From Talaromyces rugulosus (taxonomy: Eukaryota; Ascomycota; Eurotiomycetes; Eurotiales; Trichocomaceae), in the NCBI RefSeq assembly GCF_013368755.1, contig NC_049564.1, positions 2,922,001-2,986,000 on the forward strand: a DNA stretch of 64,000 nucleotides, read 5' to 3'. The notes beneath the pieces are model-generated. The model had not been told where the DNA came from. It saw only the letters and a program-made list of their open reading frames with translations, and searched no databases. A program made the translations under genes and the position numbers. Shown one piece after another: positions 20,800-32,954 of the stretch; position 1 is the stretch's first letter; each line of letters begins with the position of its first letter.

Positions 20800-21585
20800 A
20801 TGGACGCTCCGGAGCCGGAACAGACTCCTTTCAATGCGGTTCAGGCGCAGACGTCTAAACTTGCCAGGGTGAGTCCATTATTTGATTCTTGATTCCCTAA
20901 GGCGATGCAAAGCCGTTATCGTGAGACGAGACCAAAAATGACTGATTCCCTTCTCCACAGCAATACCAAGCCAACTTGGATAAACTGACGCCGCACACAA
21001 CCTATCGATGGGCCGGAACCGTCGTTCTCCTGTTGATTTTCTTCCTGAGAATCGTGGTGGCACAGGGATGGTATATCGGTACGCATACACCCAGTGGCAG
21101 GTTGCGTCAAAACGGAGGAGTTGTCTAATTAACAAAAACAGTTGCCTACACCCTCGGAATCTACCTGCTCAACCTGTTCCTCGCCTTTCTCCAACCCAAA
21201 TTCGACCCTTCTCTGACCCAAGATGAAGGGCTTGAGGATGGCGAGGCTGGCTCGAGCCTTCCCGTCAAACAGGACGACGAGTTTCGCCCTTTTATTCGCC
21301 GTCTGCCCGAGTTCAAGTTCTGGCACTCGGCCACTCGTGCCATTGCTATCGGCTTTGTGTGCTCGTGGTTCACCTTTTTCGATATCCCGGTTTTCTGGCC
21401 CGTGCTGGTCATGTACTGGCTCGTTTTGTTTTTCCTGACGAGTATGTATACCTTTTTTCCTTGAAAAAACTCCCCCGATATCACATAAGCTAATTCATTT
21501 ACCAGTGCGACGCCAAATCCAACACATGATCAAATACCGATACGTCCCTTTCACCGTTGGAAAGACCAGATATGGACAGAATTAA
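20800..21585 (+). CDS. rer1: Rer1 Golgi-to-ER retrieval receptor
   Basis: Exons 20800-20868, 20961-21078, 21142-21441 and 21506-21585, 188 aa, the usual family length. Four membrane segments are arranged in two hairpins, with the conserved segment LNLFLAFLQPKFDP after the second. DEFRPFIRRLPEFKFWHS stands before the third, and a Tyr/Lys/Arg-rich cytosolic tail (MIKYRYVPFTVGK) ends the protein. Rer1 cycles between cis-Golgi and ER in COPI vesicles and returns escaped ER membrane proteins by recognising their transmembrane segments. Confidence 0.97.
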
Positions 21586-22415
21586 CCCTGTTCTGCTTTT
21601 TATCGAAGTCTTTTTTTATAATGTGACCGACGCTTACCCCAACGGCTGGCTTTTTTTTTCTCAAATATTTTTTGCTAGCCAATTCCGCGAGTCGAGGTGA
21701 TTTCTCTTTCTCTTTTCTTCTCTTTTTTTATCGCTTCGCTCAATAGATTTCTTGAGTTGTACTGTTATTGATGTTTTACTTGTGTTGTATTATACATTAA
21801 CATGCATCTCCTAGTCGATTTCGGATTTCAAAATAATATTTTAACAAACTTAGCACGCTGTTTTTTTATTTATTTTTATCTTCCATACAGGAGATTTGCT
21901 TTTTTCCCTTTTTCATTCGTCGAATCTCCTTTTGTAACTTTCCTTTGCTGTGTTACTTTTTAACTTTTTTATTTCTTTTTCGAGCTTTACTTTTTGTGTT
22001 TGTCTTATTTCTATTACAATTTTTTTCACGGCAGTCATGATTGAGAAGTCAGTGGCTTTATTTGAAAAGGGGGTTCGAGGAGGGACATCAGGGGGGATGA
22101 AAGAGAGAAGGGAAAAAAAAAGTCGAATTATCGATATTAATAATCACACTGGATTAATCAATCACATTAATGATATCAATTGATATATAACGGAGTAAAT
22201 TCCCATTTTAAATATGTTTAATATTTGCATTTAATCTATTTTTGGGGATCATAGCATTTAAATCAACAGAACAAATTTGGTATCAACCAATCCTCACGCT
22301 AATAAACCTGACAAGTTTTAGAAGAGAATATTATATAAAGCTTTCGCCCAAACACCTCTTTACTCATTCGAAAGACGTAGAAAAAAGATTTCAAAAAAGG
22401 TACAACAAAGCAAGT
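21586..22415. other. T-rich intergenic between RER1 and BTA1 3' ends
   Basis: 830 bp convergent stretch with many T-runs and poly-pyrimidine tracts. No gene is supported. Confidence 0.5.
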
Positions 22416-25268
22416 TTAAATAGATAACGCTTCCACGTCAACGCTGTTGGCTCGATTGGCCTTTGCGCGGGGACTCGAGTCGATTTCGGCGGTTTTGGTG
22501 AAAATCCATGCAGATGCGTACATGTTGACGCTGAGGATGAAGTTAGTTGTTTTATCTAGGCTTTATTTCAAAGAGGGAAGAACGTTACCGGTCAATGCAA
22601 GATCCAGGGAATCGCGCGCCAACCCGGCGCGGACTGAAGCCGTTAGCTTCAAAGTCCTTGATATACCACGGCTCGATGCTGGCGGAGCGCAGCAAGATGC
22701 GGCCGCCCATTTTCATGGCTCGGTTGAGGGCTTGTGCCTGCTTGGCGGCGGCGTCTTCGTCTGGGTTGAACCAGTCCATGGAGTCCATCACCTGCAATCC
22801 GTTAGCATAATCTTATACCATTCATCCATAGGCAGAGGGACGTACGACGGCGATGGTCAAGGTTCGCGGCGTCATGCGTGCAATGACTTCGTTCAGACCA
22901 TCTGTATGAATGCGAAGACCGTCAAAGGCTCCGGGAGACGACAGCTTGTTGTGTGCTTTGGGTGTCAGGTATGTGGGATGGCAGCTATATCAATTAGTGA
23001 GGGACATTGTACCAAAACATGGCTGTGAGCTCACCTTCTGGAGAATTTTCCCTGGAGACAGAGATAGTAAAAGTAGTTGTCGTTGCTAATAAGAGTATCC
23101 TTGGCAACGGGGTCAAAAGTATCCACGACATACTCCCAGATTGCTTGGCCGCTGACGTCTTGGTTCTTCTTGATGCCACCGCTAAGCCCCTTGCGCTTCA
23201 GGTAATCATCAATGATCATGTTGCGTTGTGGTGGGGGGACACCAGCGGCTTTCCAGGCGAACCACTCTGTCTTGACGATAGCCCAGTTGAGGACTCTGCT
23301 GAGGAGGACTCGCCGAATGGTTGGCCACAGCTCTCGCTGCTCGTTCAAGGTCTGGGCCTCGCACAGCTTGGTGTTGGAGCTTCCAAGACCAAAAAGAGTG
23401 AACAGGTAGCGGACCATCTTGATGGCCACTCGCGACCCACCGGTCTCGTACAAGCCCTTGTTTGACTTGGACGTAAAGACCTGAGCGTGTTCGAGCCAGA
23501 ATTGGAAGGCCTGGCTAGATAGGTGGGGACTGAGTTTGGTGATTAGCAATTGACGGAATTCAGCGTGCTTTCCCTCCCCAAAGATCTTCCACACATCCTT
23601 GTAGCCAAGTGCAGCAAAGGCGGCGACCTTGAGCTCGAGAAGATGGTTCTGGTTCGGGTTCATATCCACAGCGTGGATGCGCTTGGGGCTGTTTTGGAGG
23701 TAGTCCAGGATATTATCGCCGGCACTCGTGATGGTCAGGATGACATCTTCACTGTTAATATTCAGCAGGCGGTGGTCCACGCGAGGATCTTCCCAGTTAA
23801 AGGCATAGATGTATTCGTCATTGAACTGGGTATGCTTGGGGAGCTGGTCGTTGTAGTAGATGCGATAATGGTGGTTCTGGTAAAAGGCCGAAGGAAGAGG
23901 AAGGTTGGAGCTGAGGTTGACAATAGCAGACTCGTATGCCTTTGACTTGATCTCGGGCGTGGCAATTTCAATAGCCTCGTTCATCGCCTTGCGGTGGTTA
24001 GCCGCAGACAAATACGGCGACTCGGTGAAGGTGGCATTGAGTTTCTCGATGCTGGAGCTGCCCGAGGTAAAGTCCTTTTGACATCCGAGGAAGATGTAAT
24101 AAGGAATACCGCCAAGGAGATAGTTTCTTTCGCTGGCGGAGACGATGGTGCCGAATCTGTATTCCAAATAGTCCCGACGAGCAGCCTCCAGATTGACGCG
24201 GTCGAAATCGAACCAGGTGCGCCAGAATGCACGGCCGAGCCAGTTTACGTGTCGGTTGAACACACCGCCAGTGTAGTTACGGCAGGAGACGTCGACAATG
24301 TTTTGAACTGTTCAATTAGCTAGTGATTCAATGGCAACAAAAGAAGGTCTTACCGTAAAAGTCAACAACACCGAGAACAGCATTGGTCTTCATGAATTTC
24401 GTCAACGAGTCAACGACGCTGTAGTAGTCTATAATCTCATTAGTAATGGACAAGTAACCAGTGACTGTCGGACAAACCAGGAATCATCGACAAGCTGTAG
24501 CTCATGGTCACGATATCGGCGCCGCCGGTGGGTTCACTGAGACGAAACTGTCTCGCATCCTGGCAAACTACGGTGACATTGTTCCAGCCGAGACGCTCAA
24601 ATCGCTTGCGGGCAACTTCGAGAAGCGAAGGCGAGAGATCGACAAGGTACACGTGAGAGAAAAAGTTCTCTACTGAGAGAAAACGGTTCATGGCTTCAAT
24701 AGTGTATCTGTCATGGATTAGCTTTTAACGATTGCTCCAGATATTAAGTCCATACCCGGTACCGCCACCAATCTAGACAAGTTAGCCAAAATCAAACCAC
24801 TGAGACCGATTGGACTTACATCAACCCAGACAGGCTTGGTCAGTTCGTGCTGTGATTCCCGGTGCTTCAATTGAGCGGCCAGCAGACCGAGCATGTCTTC
24901 GCGGCCGCAGAGCAGCTTTCTGCGGGTGGCATCGTAGACAGTGGCCTATATTGGGTCAGTTGTCAACGCAATAACATTCAGCAAAAGATGACCAGTCATA
25001 CCTGGGCGCGGTAGAAGCTCTCGAGAGCATGCTGCTGGCCAGTTTCACCGTCGGATTCGCGCTCATGGGGCTTCAGGAAACACGACCAGGCAAACTTGAC
25101 ATAGGAGAGTAGGCCCTTGTTGAAATCCAGCTTGCCCTTTTGCAAGGAGAGCAGGGCAGCGGAGGCGACTAGAGCAAAGACGAAGATGGCAGTGACGCCA
25201 ATAGTGATATGCGGTGATGTCCAGGCCTGCAGGCCGAACTGCGAGTGAAGAGTGTCGACGACACTCAT
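22416..25268 (-). CDS. bta1: Betaine lipid (DGTS) synthase Bta1
   Basis: Nine exons: 25268-25002, 24945-24820, 24772-24756, 24707-24478, 24428-24354, 24307-23035, 22984-22846, 22791-22589 and 22530-22416, 814 aa. One N-terminal membrane segment (about residues 18-42) is followed by a class-I methyltransferase with motif I VDIGGGTGYTIEAM (split by a 17-nt exon), then LVDLSPSLLEVA and CQDARQF. The C-terminal half is the DUF3419/BtaA domain, with FDFDRVNLEAARRDYLEYRFG, IHAVDMNPNQNHLLELK and a late SMDWF block. BtaA moves the aminocarboxypropyl group of SAM to diacylglycerol and BtaB methylates it three times. The methyltransferase-first order is what I recall for fungi, opposite to the algal fusion. 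In fungi the enzyme replaces phosphatidylcholine under phosphate shortage. Confidence 0.94.
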
Positions 25269-26657
25269 GGTCAATTGGATCAGGTAGAACAGAAGACAGA
25301 CGAGCACGAGCAAGACCAACTAGACAATTGATCAAGGAGAAGAAGAGAGAGTGCGGAGGGACAACGACGCCAACATTATTTTATTGTCCCAAGAGTCAAG
25401 ATAAAGCAGCGCCCCACCATGCATTCAATGGCGGCGCCCAGTACGTGGTAGGCTCGAGTGGCCATGGTATCCTATCACAGCGACACATGGGCGGGGTCTT
25501 GACCTGATCGTCTGGGAGTATACACTCTATACAAAGAGGAAAGCATGATGTTGGCAAGTAAGAAGGCAAGCGCCCTGCATGTGCTCCCCGCTCGGCCCAA
25601 TCAGCGCGCGCCGTTCAACCACGAGTGGTGATGCCTTGTTGCCTCAATTTCGGGGCATCCACTATAACCCTGACCCCATGTTATATATGTATATGTATAT
25701 ACTTACACTCTTTACACTTTTTACTCTATACTATACTACTCACTGTGCTGTGGTCGACTTCAATTGAAGACGGGCTGTATACTCCAATTGAGCCATGAAG
25801 ACGCAACAGATACCGAACCCACAGGAGCAACAGACTACAGACTACTGCCTGACCTAGCGACACGCTACTGTCCTCAACATTTCCAGAAACACTCTTGATC
25901 TGGCATTGACATGTGATTGCGTGGGGTGCTTCCCAACAATACGCTCTGAAGCCTAAAGGACTAGTTATACTGTATGCCCCGTAGTGGTCCTGTTTAGTCA
26001 ACCGTTAACTATAGAGCTTGCTGCATGCAGTTAGCCAACATTGCAGTAATACGAAGGCAAAGATGATAATAATTTGTCAATTGAGTTTGTAAAAGAAACT
26101 CGTATCATTCGCTGCACTAAAATTACTTCTCTGTAGCATGTAAATCCCTCAGGTCTATGCTATGTAGGGTTCGAGCTAGAGTGTAGCTAGAGCTGGTCCT
26201 ACATTAGTTGCTCGGACCCTTGCTAGTAGTCATTGACATTTCATATTGCAGATTAATTTATTAAATAATCCATAATTATTTAATATTGCCGCCGGTCTCG
26301 TGCGTCTTCGCCGATGTCGCTGTGATTTATTTCTTCATTGCATCTGCAAATCTAATATCCAACATAAAGAACCGTTATTACCTGTTGCCATGAACAAGGC
26401 AAAAGAGATACCGGAGGTTTCTCGGTTTTATCCTGAAAAAAGAAAAAGAACAGAAAAAAGAAAGGTATATACTATTATTAAGCTATTCCATTGATTGCGT
26501 AGTGGCCTGCCAGACCCAACCCGGCGCATTTTGTATCGACACCCACACACCAGCCGCGATGATTAAGCTGCGGTGATAAACAAAAAAGAACAAAAAAAAG
26601 ACGCCTGAAGAAAATTTATAATGGTATTACAAAGTCGTCATATGTGCCGTTACGCCT
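25269..26657. other. Long intergenic, BTA1 upstream region
   Basis: 1.39 kb, AT-rich from about 25680, with no gene that I can support. The first 300 bp should contain the BTA1 promoter. I found no perfect CACGTG (Pho4/NUC-1 type) in it, only TACGTGG at 25446-25452. Confidence 0.45.
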
Positions 26658-27463
26658 TTATGCATTTTCCGATTGAATCGTTTGCTGCACGCTTGTTAGT
26701 ATACCGGGGTACCACCTCTCAATAGTGTCCACTTCAAACTCACCACCAGCCAGTCCATGCCTTCGTTGATACCCTTGCCGTCAATGGCTGAGCAGGCAAC
26801 GATGCTCCAGTTCCGGTCACGCAGCTCGCCCAGCTTCAGTGCTTCCGAGATCTCGCCCGCCCCCTTGGCGCCCGGTTGATCTTGCTTGTTGGCAAACACT
26901 AAAAGAGCCGCATCACGCAGCTCCTCTTCGTTGAGCATCGCCGCGAGCTCGTCCGCTGCAATCCCGAGTCGTTCAATGTCGGTCGAATCTATAACGAAGA
27001 CAACGGCCGCCGTGTTGGCATAGTAGCATCGCCAGTAGGGACGAATCGAAGTTTGCCCTCCGAGATCCTAGCACTCGAATCAGTACATCAATATATATAT
27101 AATCGCTTCATTGCGTTCCGCGACAACCACGTCCCACATACCCAAACATTCAAATTTAGATTTTTGTAGGTGACCGACTCGACGTTAAATCCGATGGTGG
27201 GAATTGTGGTCACGACCTCGCCGATCTATACCAGACAACAGTTAGCCAACCCATCAAACTAGACCACTCGTAGAAGAATGGAAGGTACCTTTAATCTATA
27301 TAACAGTGTCGTCTTTCCAGCATTATCCTAGTAATCATTTTATCAGCCCCATATCCAAGCCCTTGCGCTGCAGGACAATTTATCATACAAGGCCCAAGAT
27401 CAAAATGCGGATTTCCTTTTTTGACCACAGCAGGGACCACAGTCGTGAAAACGAGCCTCCCAT
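26658..27463 (-). CDS. arl1: Arl1-type Arf-like small GTPase
   Basis: Exons 27463-27389, 27327-27289, 27225-27142, 27067-26744 and 26684-26658, 182 aa, exactly the family size. Gly2 (MGGSFSRLW) is a myristoylation site. G-box P-loop GLDNAGKT is split by intron 1 between GL and DNAGKT. Switch I has PTIGFNVE, switch [19 protein letters not shown], then NKQD and CSAIDG. The combination [10 protein letters not shown] is typical of Arl1 rather than Arf1 (which has KIRPLWRHY). Arl1 recruits GRIP-domain golgins to the trans-Golgi. The last exon codes only eight residues. It is head-to-head with ARP8. Confidence 0.95.
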
Positions 27464-28073
27464 TGTCGAGATGTGTCACCGAGGGAGATTTATTTACAGT
27501 GGGCCGTGAGAGTCGCGCGAGATTGTGTGCTTTCGTTATGAAACCAGGAGTCTGGACAGATAGAACGTGGAGCTCCGGGGATGGCGTGATTTCCTCGCGA
27601 GAAAAAATAAATAAATAAAAAAGGACTTGTGTGCTAGATGGTAGGTCGGCGGTGGTCAGGTCGTCCAACAACGAAGAAAATAGGCGATGAGCTGGGGAAG
27701 CGTGGCCGTGGAGCAAGAAATTGGCCAAAAGGAGAGAGGGTCAACATGAACAATCCATGATCACAAGAATATGAAAAGGCCGTGACCGCATCACCCGGCG
27801 CCGGGCTGGGATTGGCCGCCTGCCCGCCGCGTGGAGATGCGCCTGGTCCAAGCTCGCTGCTTGCCGATAGCGACTTGCTTCTTTCTCTTGCAACTAACTC
27901 GTTGTTGTTGTTATTGTTGTTTCGACTCTTCTACAACCAGTCTGTCCTGAGACATGTCCTGTCTGTGATTACTGTCCGCCGTCTTTATACTCGTTTCACC
28001 AACATCCGCTGCGCCGTGCGATTGATTATAGCAGACCACTCTAGACACCAGCTTCTACCTCCCGCAAGGCACC
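27464..28073. promoter_or_regulatory. Shared ARL1/ARP8 promoter region
   Basis: 610 bp between divergent starts. Open frames on the minus strand here are not supported by splice sites or homology. Confidence 0.4.
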
Positions 28074-30444
28074 ATGGTTGGGAAGAAGTCCGGAAAGGCC
28101 CTTCTTCGAGATGAAGGTAAACCAGATTATAGGGGAAAAAATGGGATATTTCCAGGCAGAGTGAACTAACGGTAAACCTGCAGGTCTCGAGCGGACGGAC
28201 AATAACATGGACTTGTCGAGCTGGCCCGTGGTAGCCCCGATCAACCAGAAAAACTACTACACGTACGCCGCTTCACTTCTTCTTGGGAATGCGCCTTTGC
28301 TAACAATGCCGGATCAGTGACTACCTGAAGCGAGACGACCAGCTCCTTGCTTTCCGTCTACAAAATGAAGAGGTCCGGAATCGCATGACCAAAACCGCCA
28401 AAGATCGAGACCGCGCGTTTGCACTGGGCAAGCAGGAACAAGGCGAGGCCGAGGTGGATGGAGACACCGCAATGGAAGATGCCGAAGAGGCACCGGCCGA
28501 GGCGGCTGGATCCAAAGTCATTGTCATTCACGTTGGTAGCCAGAACCTGCGCATCGGGCTTGCAAGCGATGCGCTGCCAAAGACAGTGCCAATGGTTATT
28601 GCGAGAAAGTCTGCCAAGAACGAGTCGGAAGATGATAATGCGGAGCCCAGGCCCAAGCGGCTCAAGTTAGACGAGGACGGAGAGGAGATTGAGCCAGAGA
28701 AGCAATTCGGTCCCGAGGTATGTTTTTTTTATTTAAAAAAAAAAAAAACGCTGCAGACGATTTACTAAACAAGACTACACAGTTCGCAGCGCAGTACAGT
28801 ACAATGTCAGCTGACCTCAAGGTTCATATGAGACAAAACAAGCGGAGAACACTGCCAAACTCCAAGGAAATGGTCGTCAACTACAACCGCAGAACACAAC
28901 CGGAGCACATTGCAGAGCATAATGATCCATCACGAGTTGAGTGGACTGAACTCTCGAGCCCGCCCCCTGAATACATAACCGGCCAGGAGGCTCTCAGAAT
29001 ACCCGATAAATCCAAGCCAAGGTACAAACTGTCCTGGCCTATTCGGTATGGGTGGTGCAACGAGGATGCATACGACAGTACCAGGCTTTTGTTCCTCGAT
29101 ATCTCGCTAATCCTAGAGGATGCAATCAAAACGCAATTGGGATTGACAAGCAAAAAGGACTGGACACAGTATTCATGCGTTTTTGTCATTCCAGACCTCT
29201 ACGAAAAAACATACGTGACGAATGTGCTGCAGATGCTGATGAAGGAATTTTCCTTTGCCCGGGTTTGCTTTATCCAGGAAAGCCTGGCAGCATCATTCGG
29301 CGCAGGATACACGTCCGCCTGCATAGTCGATATTGGAGCGCAGAAGACTTCAATTTGCTGTGTGGAAGAGGGAATGTGCATTGAGAACTCGCGCGTCAAT
29401 CTCAAGTATGGAGGCTATGATGTCACGGACACTTTTATCAGGATGATGCTTTATGACCATTTCCCATATTCCGACATCAACCTCAACCGCCGGTATGATT
29501 TCCTCATTGCGGAGGAGCTGAAGAAAACCATTTGCACGATGAACGAAGGCAGCGTTTCAGTCCAGGTCTTTGACTTTCATCTGCGTGTATCCGGCCAAGA
29601 CACCAGAAAGTTCACCTTTAAAGCATACGACGAGGTTCATCTTGCCCCTATGGGCTATTTCCAGCCCTCGATATTTGACAACGAATCCAAACTACGCGGG
29701 CGCCGAAAACTCTTGACGCGCTCCTACGATATCTACGACGGACATTTCAACGATCCCTTATCCGCTGCACAATCCGAGATTCTGACATCTATTGCTCCTG
29801 CTACTCCGGAGCTGATCATCGAAGAAGAGAAACCAGCAACCAATGGTACCACGGACGCCCAGGCGACCCCGAACCGCTCGCAGCAGCAGCATCTCAGCGT
29901 CCTTGGCCGCGTCCAGGACTCTGAAGCAACTCCTCGATCATCCGTTGCAGGCTCACCAGTGCCCGAAGCCACCGGCACACCACAAGCAGCCGCAACCCCC
30001 GTGCCCGCGGACAAGACAACCACAGCACCGCAAGCAGCACCTGCGGCAACCGCAGCACGAGCCCCGACAATCGAAGAACGCGACGACGTCAATCCCATCT
30101 TCCCTCTCGACCAAGCCATCCTAACCTCAATCGCCCACGCCGCACGCTCCGACGACCGCAAAATGCGCGACTTCCTCGGCGGAATCATGGTCCTGGGAGG
30201 TGGAAGCCAAGTCCAAGGTTTTCACCCGTTTTTGGAAGAACGACTGCACACGTTGAGACCAGCGTTTGCTAAGGAAATCATGATCGGCACCCCGCCGCGT
30301 GAACTCGATCCGCAGGTGGTTGTGTGGAAGGGAGCCAGTGTGTTTGGGAAATTGGCTACGACGAATGACAGTTGGATTGGTCGGTTGGAGTATGACCGCT
30401 TGGGTAGTCGATTGCTGGCTTATAAGTGTATGTGGGGTTACTAA
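28074..30444 (+). CDS. arp8: Actin-related protein Arp8 (INO80 complex)
   Basis: Exons 28074-28116, 28184-28262, 28318-28717 and 28783-30444, 727 aa. The long N-terminal extension before the actin fold carries acidic (EDAEEAPAEAA) and Lys/Arg segments, as in Arp8. The actin-like core begins with VIVIHVGSQNLRIGLASD and includes FIQESLAASFGAGYTSACIVDIGAQKTSICCVEEG, written here only as landmarks at about residues 340-375. A low-complexity Pro/Ala/Thr insertion near residues 540-600 precedes the C-terminal VLGGGSQVQGF and WKGASVFG motifs. Arp8 with Arp4 and actin binds the HSA helix of Ino80 and senses linker DNA during nucleosome sliding. Confidence 0.95.
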
Positions 30445-30949
30445 TGGGATTGGATGGGGTTTGGACATTTACTGAGTATCAAATGATTGAAATAATGATG
30501 GTTGGGATATGATTTTTTTATATTTTTACTTTTTGTCTTGTTGAGTTGCAAAAGTCCAAAGTTCCGGGTTGTTTGTTACTAAAACACTGCGGTAAAAGAA
30601 TGTTCCTATTTCTCACTAAAGCTCTGAATAATAATGGCTGGAAAGAAGGAAAAAAGGCATCTGTTGTACTTGCCCATGGACAAACTAGGTCGCTTTGTAA
30701 AAGAGCATTGAAGCAAGTTTAACATGCCAAAGAGGGTATGAAACGGACGAGTGAAAAAGAGAAAGAGAGAGAGAGAGAGAAAAAAGAAAAGAAATAGGTA
30801 CAAGATATGATCGTTACTCGTGCCAAAATGAGAATCATTCACTCTAGTCGAAAAGGACAATTTAGAATAATAAGTCAGTCACAGCGTGACATTTCGACGT
30901 CGAATGTCGTCAACCTTGAGCGGGTGAAATGCTGCTGATACTGATGATG
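30445..30949. other. Convergent intergenic with (GA)n
   Basis: 505 bp between ARP8 and the RRM gene. It contains a short (GA)n tract at about 30762-30780 followed by A-rich sequence. No gene. Confidence 0.5.
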
Positions 30950-32565
30950 TCAGTCAGAGTCAGTGGAGACATCAGATACTCCCGAGTTTTCGACACTCAA
31001 CGATTCAAACCTGTTTGACTGAGGCCTAGTAGGTTTTTTGGCAGGCTTGGGAGGGCTCTCCACGGTCTTGCCGTTGGATTTCTGGTAAATCTCGACTTTC
31101 GGAAAAGGACGAATGCATTCGTCTAGGCTGAATTCGATTCTCATTCTTTTGTAGGCGGTGCGCGACATCATGCACGAGCGTGCAAACATTGCGTTGTGAA
31201 CAGAATTCGTGCTGATATAAGCGTTCCCCTGGCTGAATTGGATATCAATGACGACAAGGTTATGGATGTGGTCGAGATGTTGTCGTATAAGGGCCTCGGT
31301 GATGTTAGGGTTGACATTGCGGATGACTAGGGTTCGCGACGCCCCGTGGTCGATATTCTGCTTGATAAAAGTGCGAAGAAAGAACTGTCGCTCTGCCCAT
31401 GAAACCTCAACCTGTGCTGGTAATGAGAACAAACCCGAAAGTATAACACACAAAACAGTATCTCACCTTTTTGCCGGCAATGTAGAACCCATGCTGCTTA
31501 GCGTTGTTCACAAATACCCTCGCTGCAGAGGGCTCGGTGAAGGAGAGGCGAGCAGCATGGTCGAAGGACTTGAAATAAAGTTCGAGAATAGCACCACCGC
31601 AGATTGCATTGGTCAGGTCACGATGGGTGGTTCGGTCGGGTATGCCCCGAATGTCGACAGTCCGCTGCTCATCAGTAGCAGGACCCTGTTGGATCTCCTC
31701 TCGCTCTGGACTGTGAGTCTCTTCCTTTTCAATGAGATAGAAGCCATTCTCTTCTTCGGTCATCCTTGGTTCGTCGGTATGTGTCCACCTAGTCCCATCG
31801 TTCCTGGTAGATTGATATTCGTCGTTTCGGGCTTGTTTGCCTTGAAAATGAGTGTTGGCGGCAGGCCCTGGGATGGGCAAAAGCGGCTCACTGAGGAGAA
31901 CCTATATAGAATTAGCACTGACTTCAAAAGGGGTCATGGCATGTCTTACATCAAGGCTTTGTAGAGTGACGCCGCCTTTTAGAAGCCGATGTTTGAGGTT
32001 TTCTTGTTGAGGTCAGCAGCGACTGAATTCTCAGGGTTCACTCCAACACACCAAATTGCCGAGCTGTTCGGAGCTATAAAGACCAGACAGTGAATCAACG
32101 TGTCCAGTGTGCAAGAACCCGTACTTGAAAACTTACCAGCCCTTCGTACTGTGTTCGTAGAATTGTAATAGTTTCATCCTCAGGCCGATAAAGAGAAGGT
32201 GCGGCCTTCGAAGGACCCTACAATATTCCAGTAGCCATAAGTATCCCAAACACCCAGAAGTATAGTGTGACCTAGTCTCTAGGTTTTACAAGCTGAAAAT
32301 ACTTGGCTTGGGTACTAACCAGATTCTCACTGTGAACAGATGCTAGGTATCAGCCTTGTGTAACATGAGAAACGAGAAAAGAGAGTGTGTAGACGAGAAA
32401 AAGAAGATTCTGAAAATGGGCATGAGATGAAATATTGTTGGAGTAGTGTCTAGAGTGACAGACTTCAAATTCACTTGTCAGGCCACGAATGGTTTGCACG
32501 TACTTTTGTTTAGAACCTCTAGCCCTAGAGAGGGGGCCTTCAAAGAGTGATAATGATGAAGCCAT
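30950..32565 (-). CDS. Two-RRM RNA-binding protein
   Basis: Confident exons: 32217-32137, 32073-32052 (22 nt), 32002-31950, 31901-31467 and 31411-30950. Two upstream exons (32565-32504 and a 10-nt 32329-32320) are phase-consistent but weak; together they give 374 aa. An N-terminal helical segment ITILRTQYEGLLRTARQFE is assembled across three exons. RRM1 runs from RTVDIRGIPDRTTHRDL to VEVSWAE, and RRM2 from SRTLVIRNVNPNITEALI to RMRIEF. The RNP positions of RRM1 are weak, RRM2 better. The Pro/Lys/Ser-rich tail ends VSDVSTDSD. It resembles fungal RRM proteins related to Nrd1-type differentiation regulators, but I cannot name the ortholog. Confidence 0.75.
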
Positions 32566-32954
32566 AGCAAAGGCTTGCAGACAAGTACAACAGTCAGCAG
32601 GAGCTGGGGTGCCGAGGTGCTGAGGTGGCAACTGAAATCCTTGTTTAGTGAAGGAAGAAGACAAAGAAGAAGAAGAAGAAGAAGAAGAAGAAGAAGAAGA
32701 AGAAGAAGAAGAAGAAGAAGAAGAAGAAGCCCACGTTAGGCAGAGCGCGTGCGAGTCTGATCAGTTTGTTTGGGGAAGGAGGGGAACCCCCAGAAGCACG
32801 AATCGCGCAGCTGCGAACCGACCCACACAAGCTCTTGCTACGAATAGTTTAATTTTGCTTATCGTCAATCTTGCATTTATTTTTATCTGTGCTCGAGATG
32901 GATGCATCTACGTGGAAAGCCAGCGCTTCTCGATGACAGCTTATTCTGGATACT
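32566..32954. other. Intergenic with (GAA)n tract
   Basis: 389 bp between the RRM gene start and the TYR1 3' end. It is dominated by the (GAA)n repeat at about 32664-32729. Confidence 0.5.
32664..32729 (+). repeat. (GAA)n trinucleotide repeat
   Basis: About 22 uninterrupted GAA/AGA units, purine-only on the plus strand. It lies about 100 bp upstream of the putative RRM-gene ATG. Such tracts can form triplex DNA and vary in length between strains. Confidence 0.95.

Noticed and set aside
26140..26200. GGTTCGAGC, resembling a tRNA T-arm
   Set aside because: No matching acceptor stem, D-arm or anticodon arm around it. No tRNA gene was found anywhere in the window.
25579..26494. Short frames in the BTA1-ARL1 interval
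   Set aside because: AT-rich chance frames; nothing resembles a protein family.
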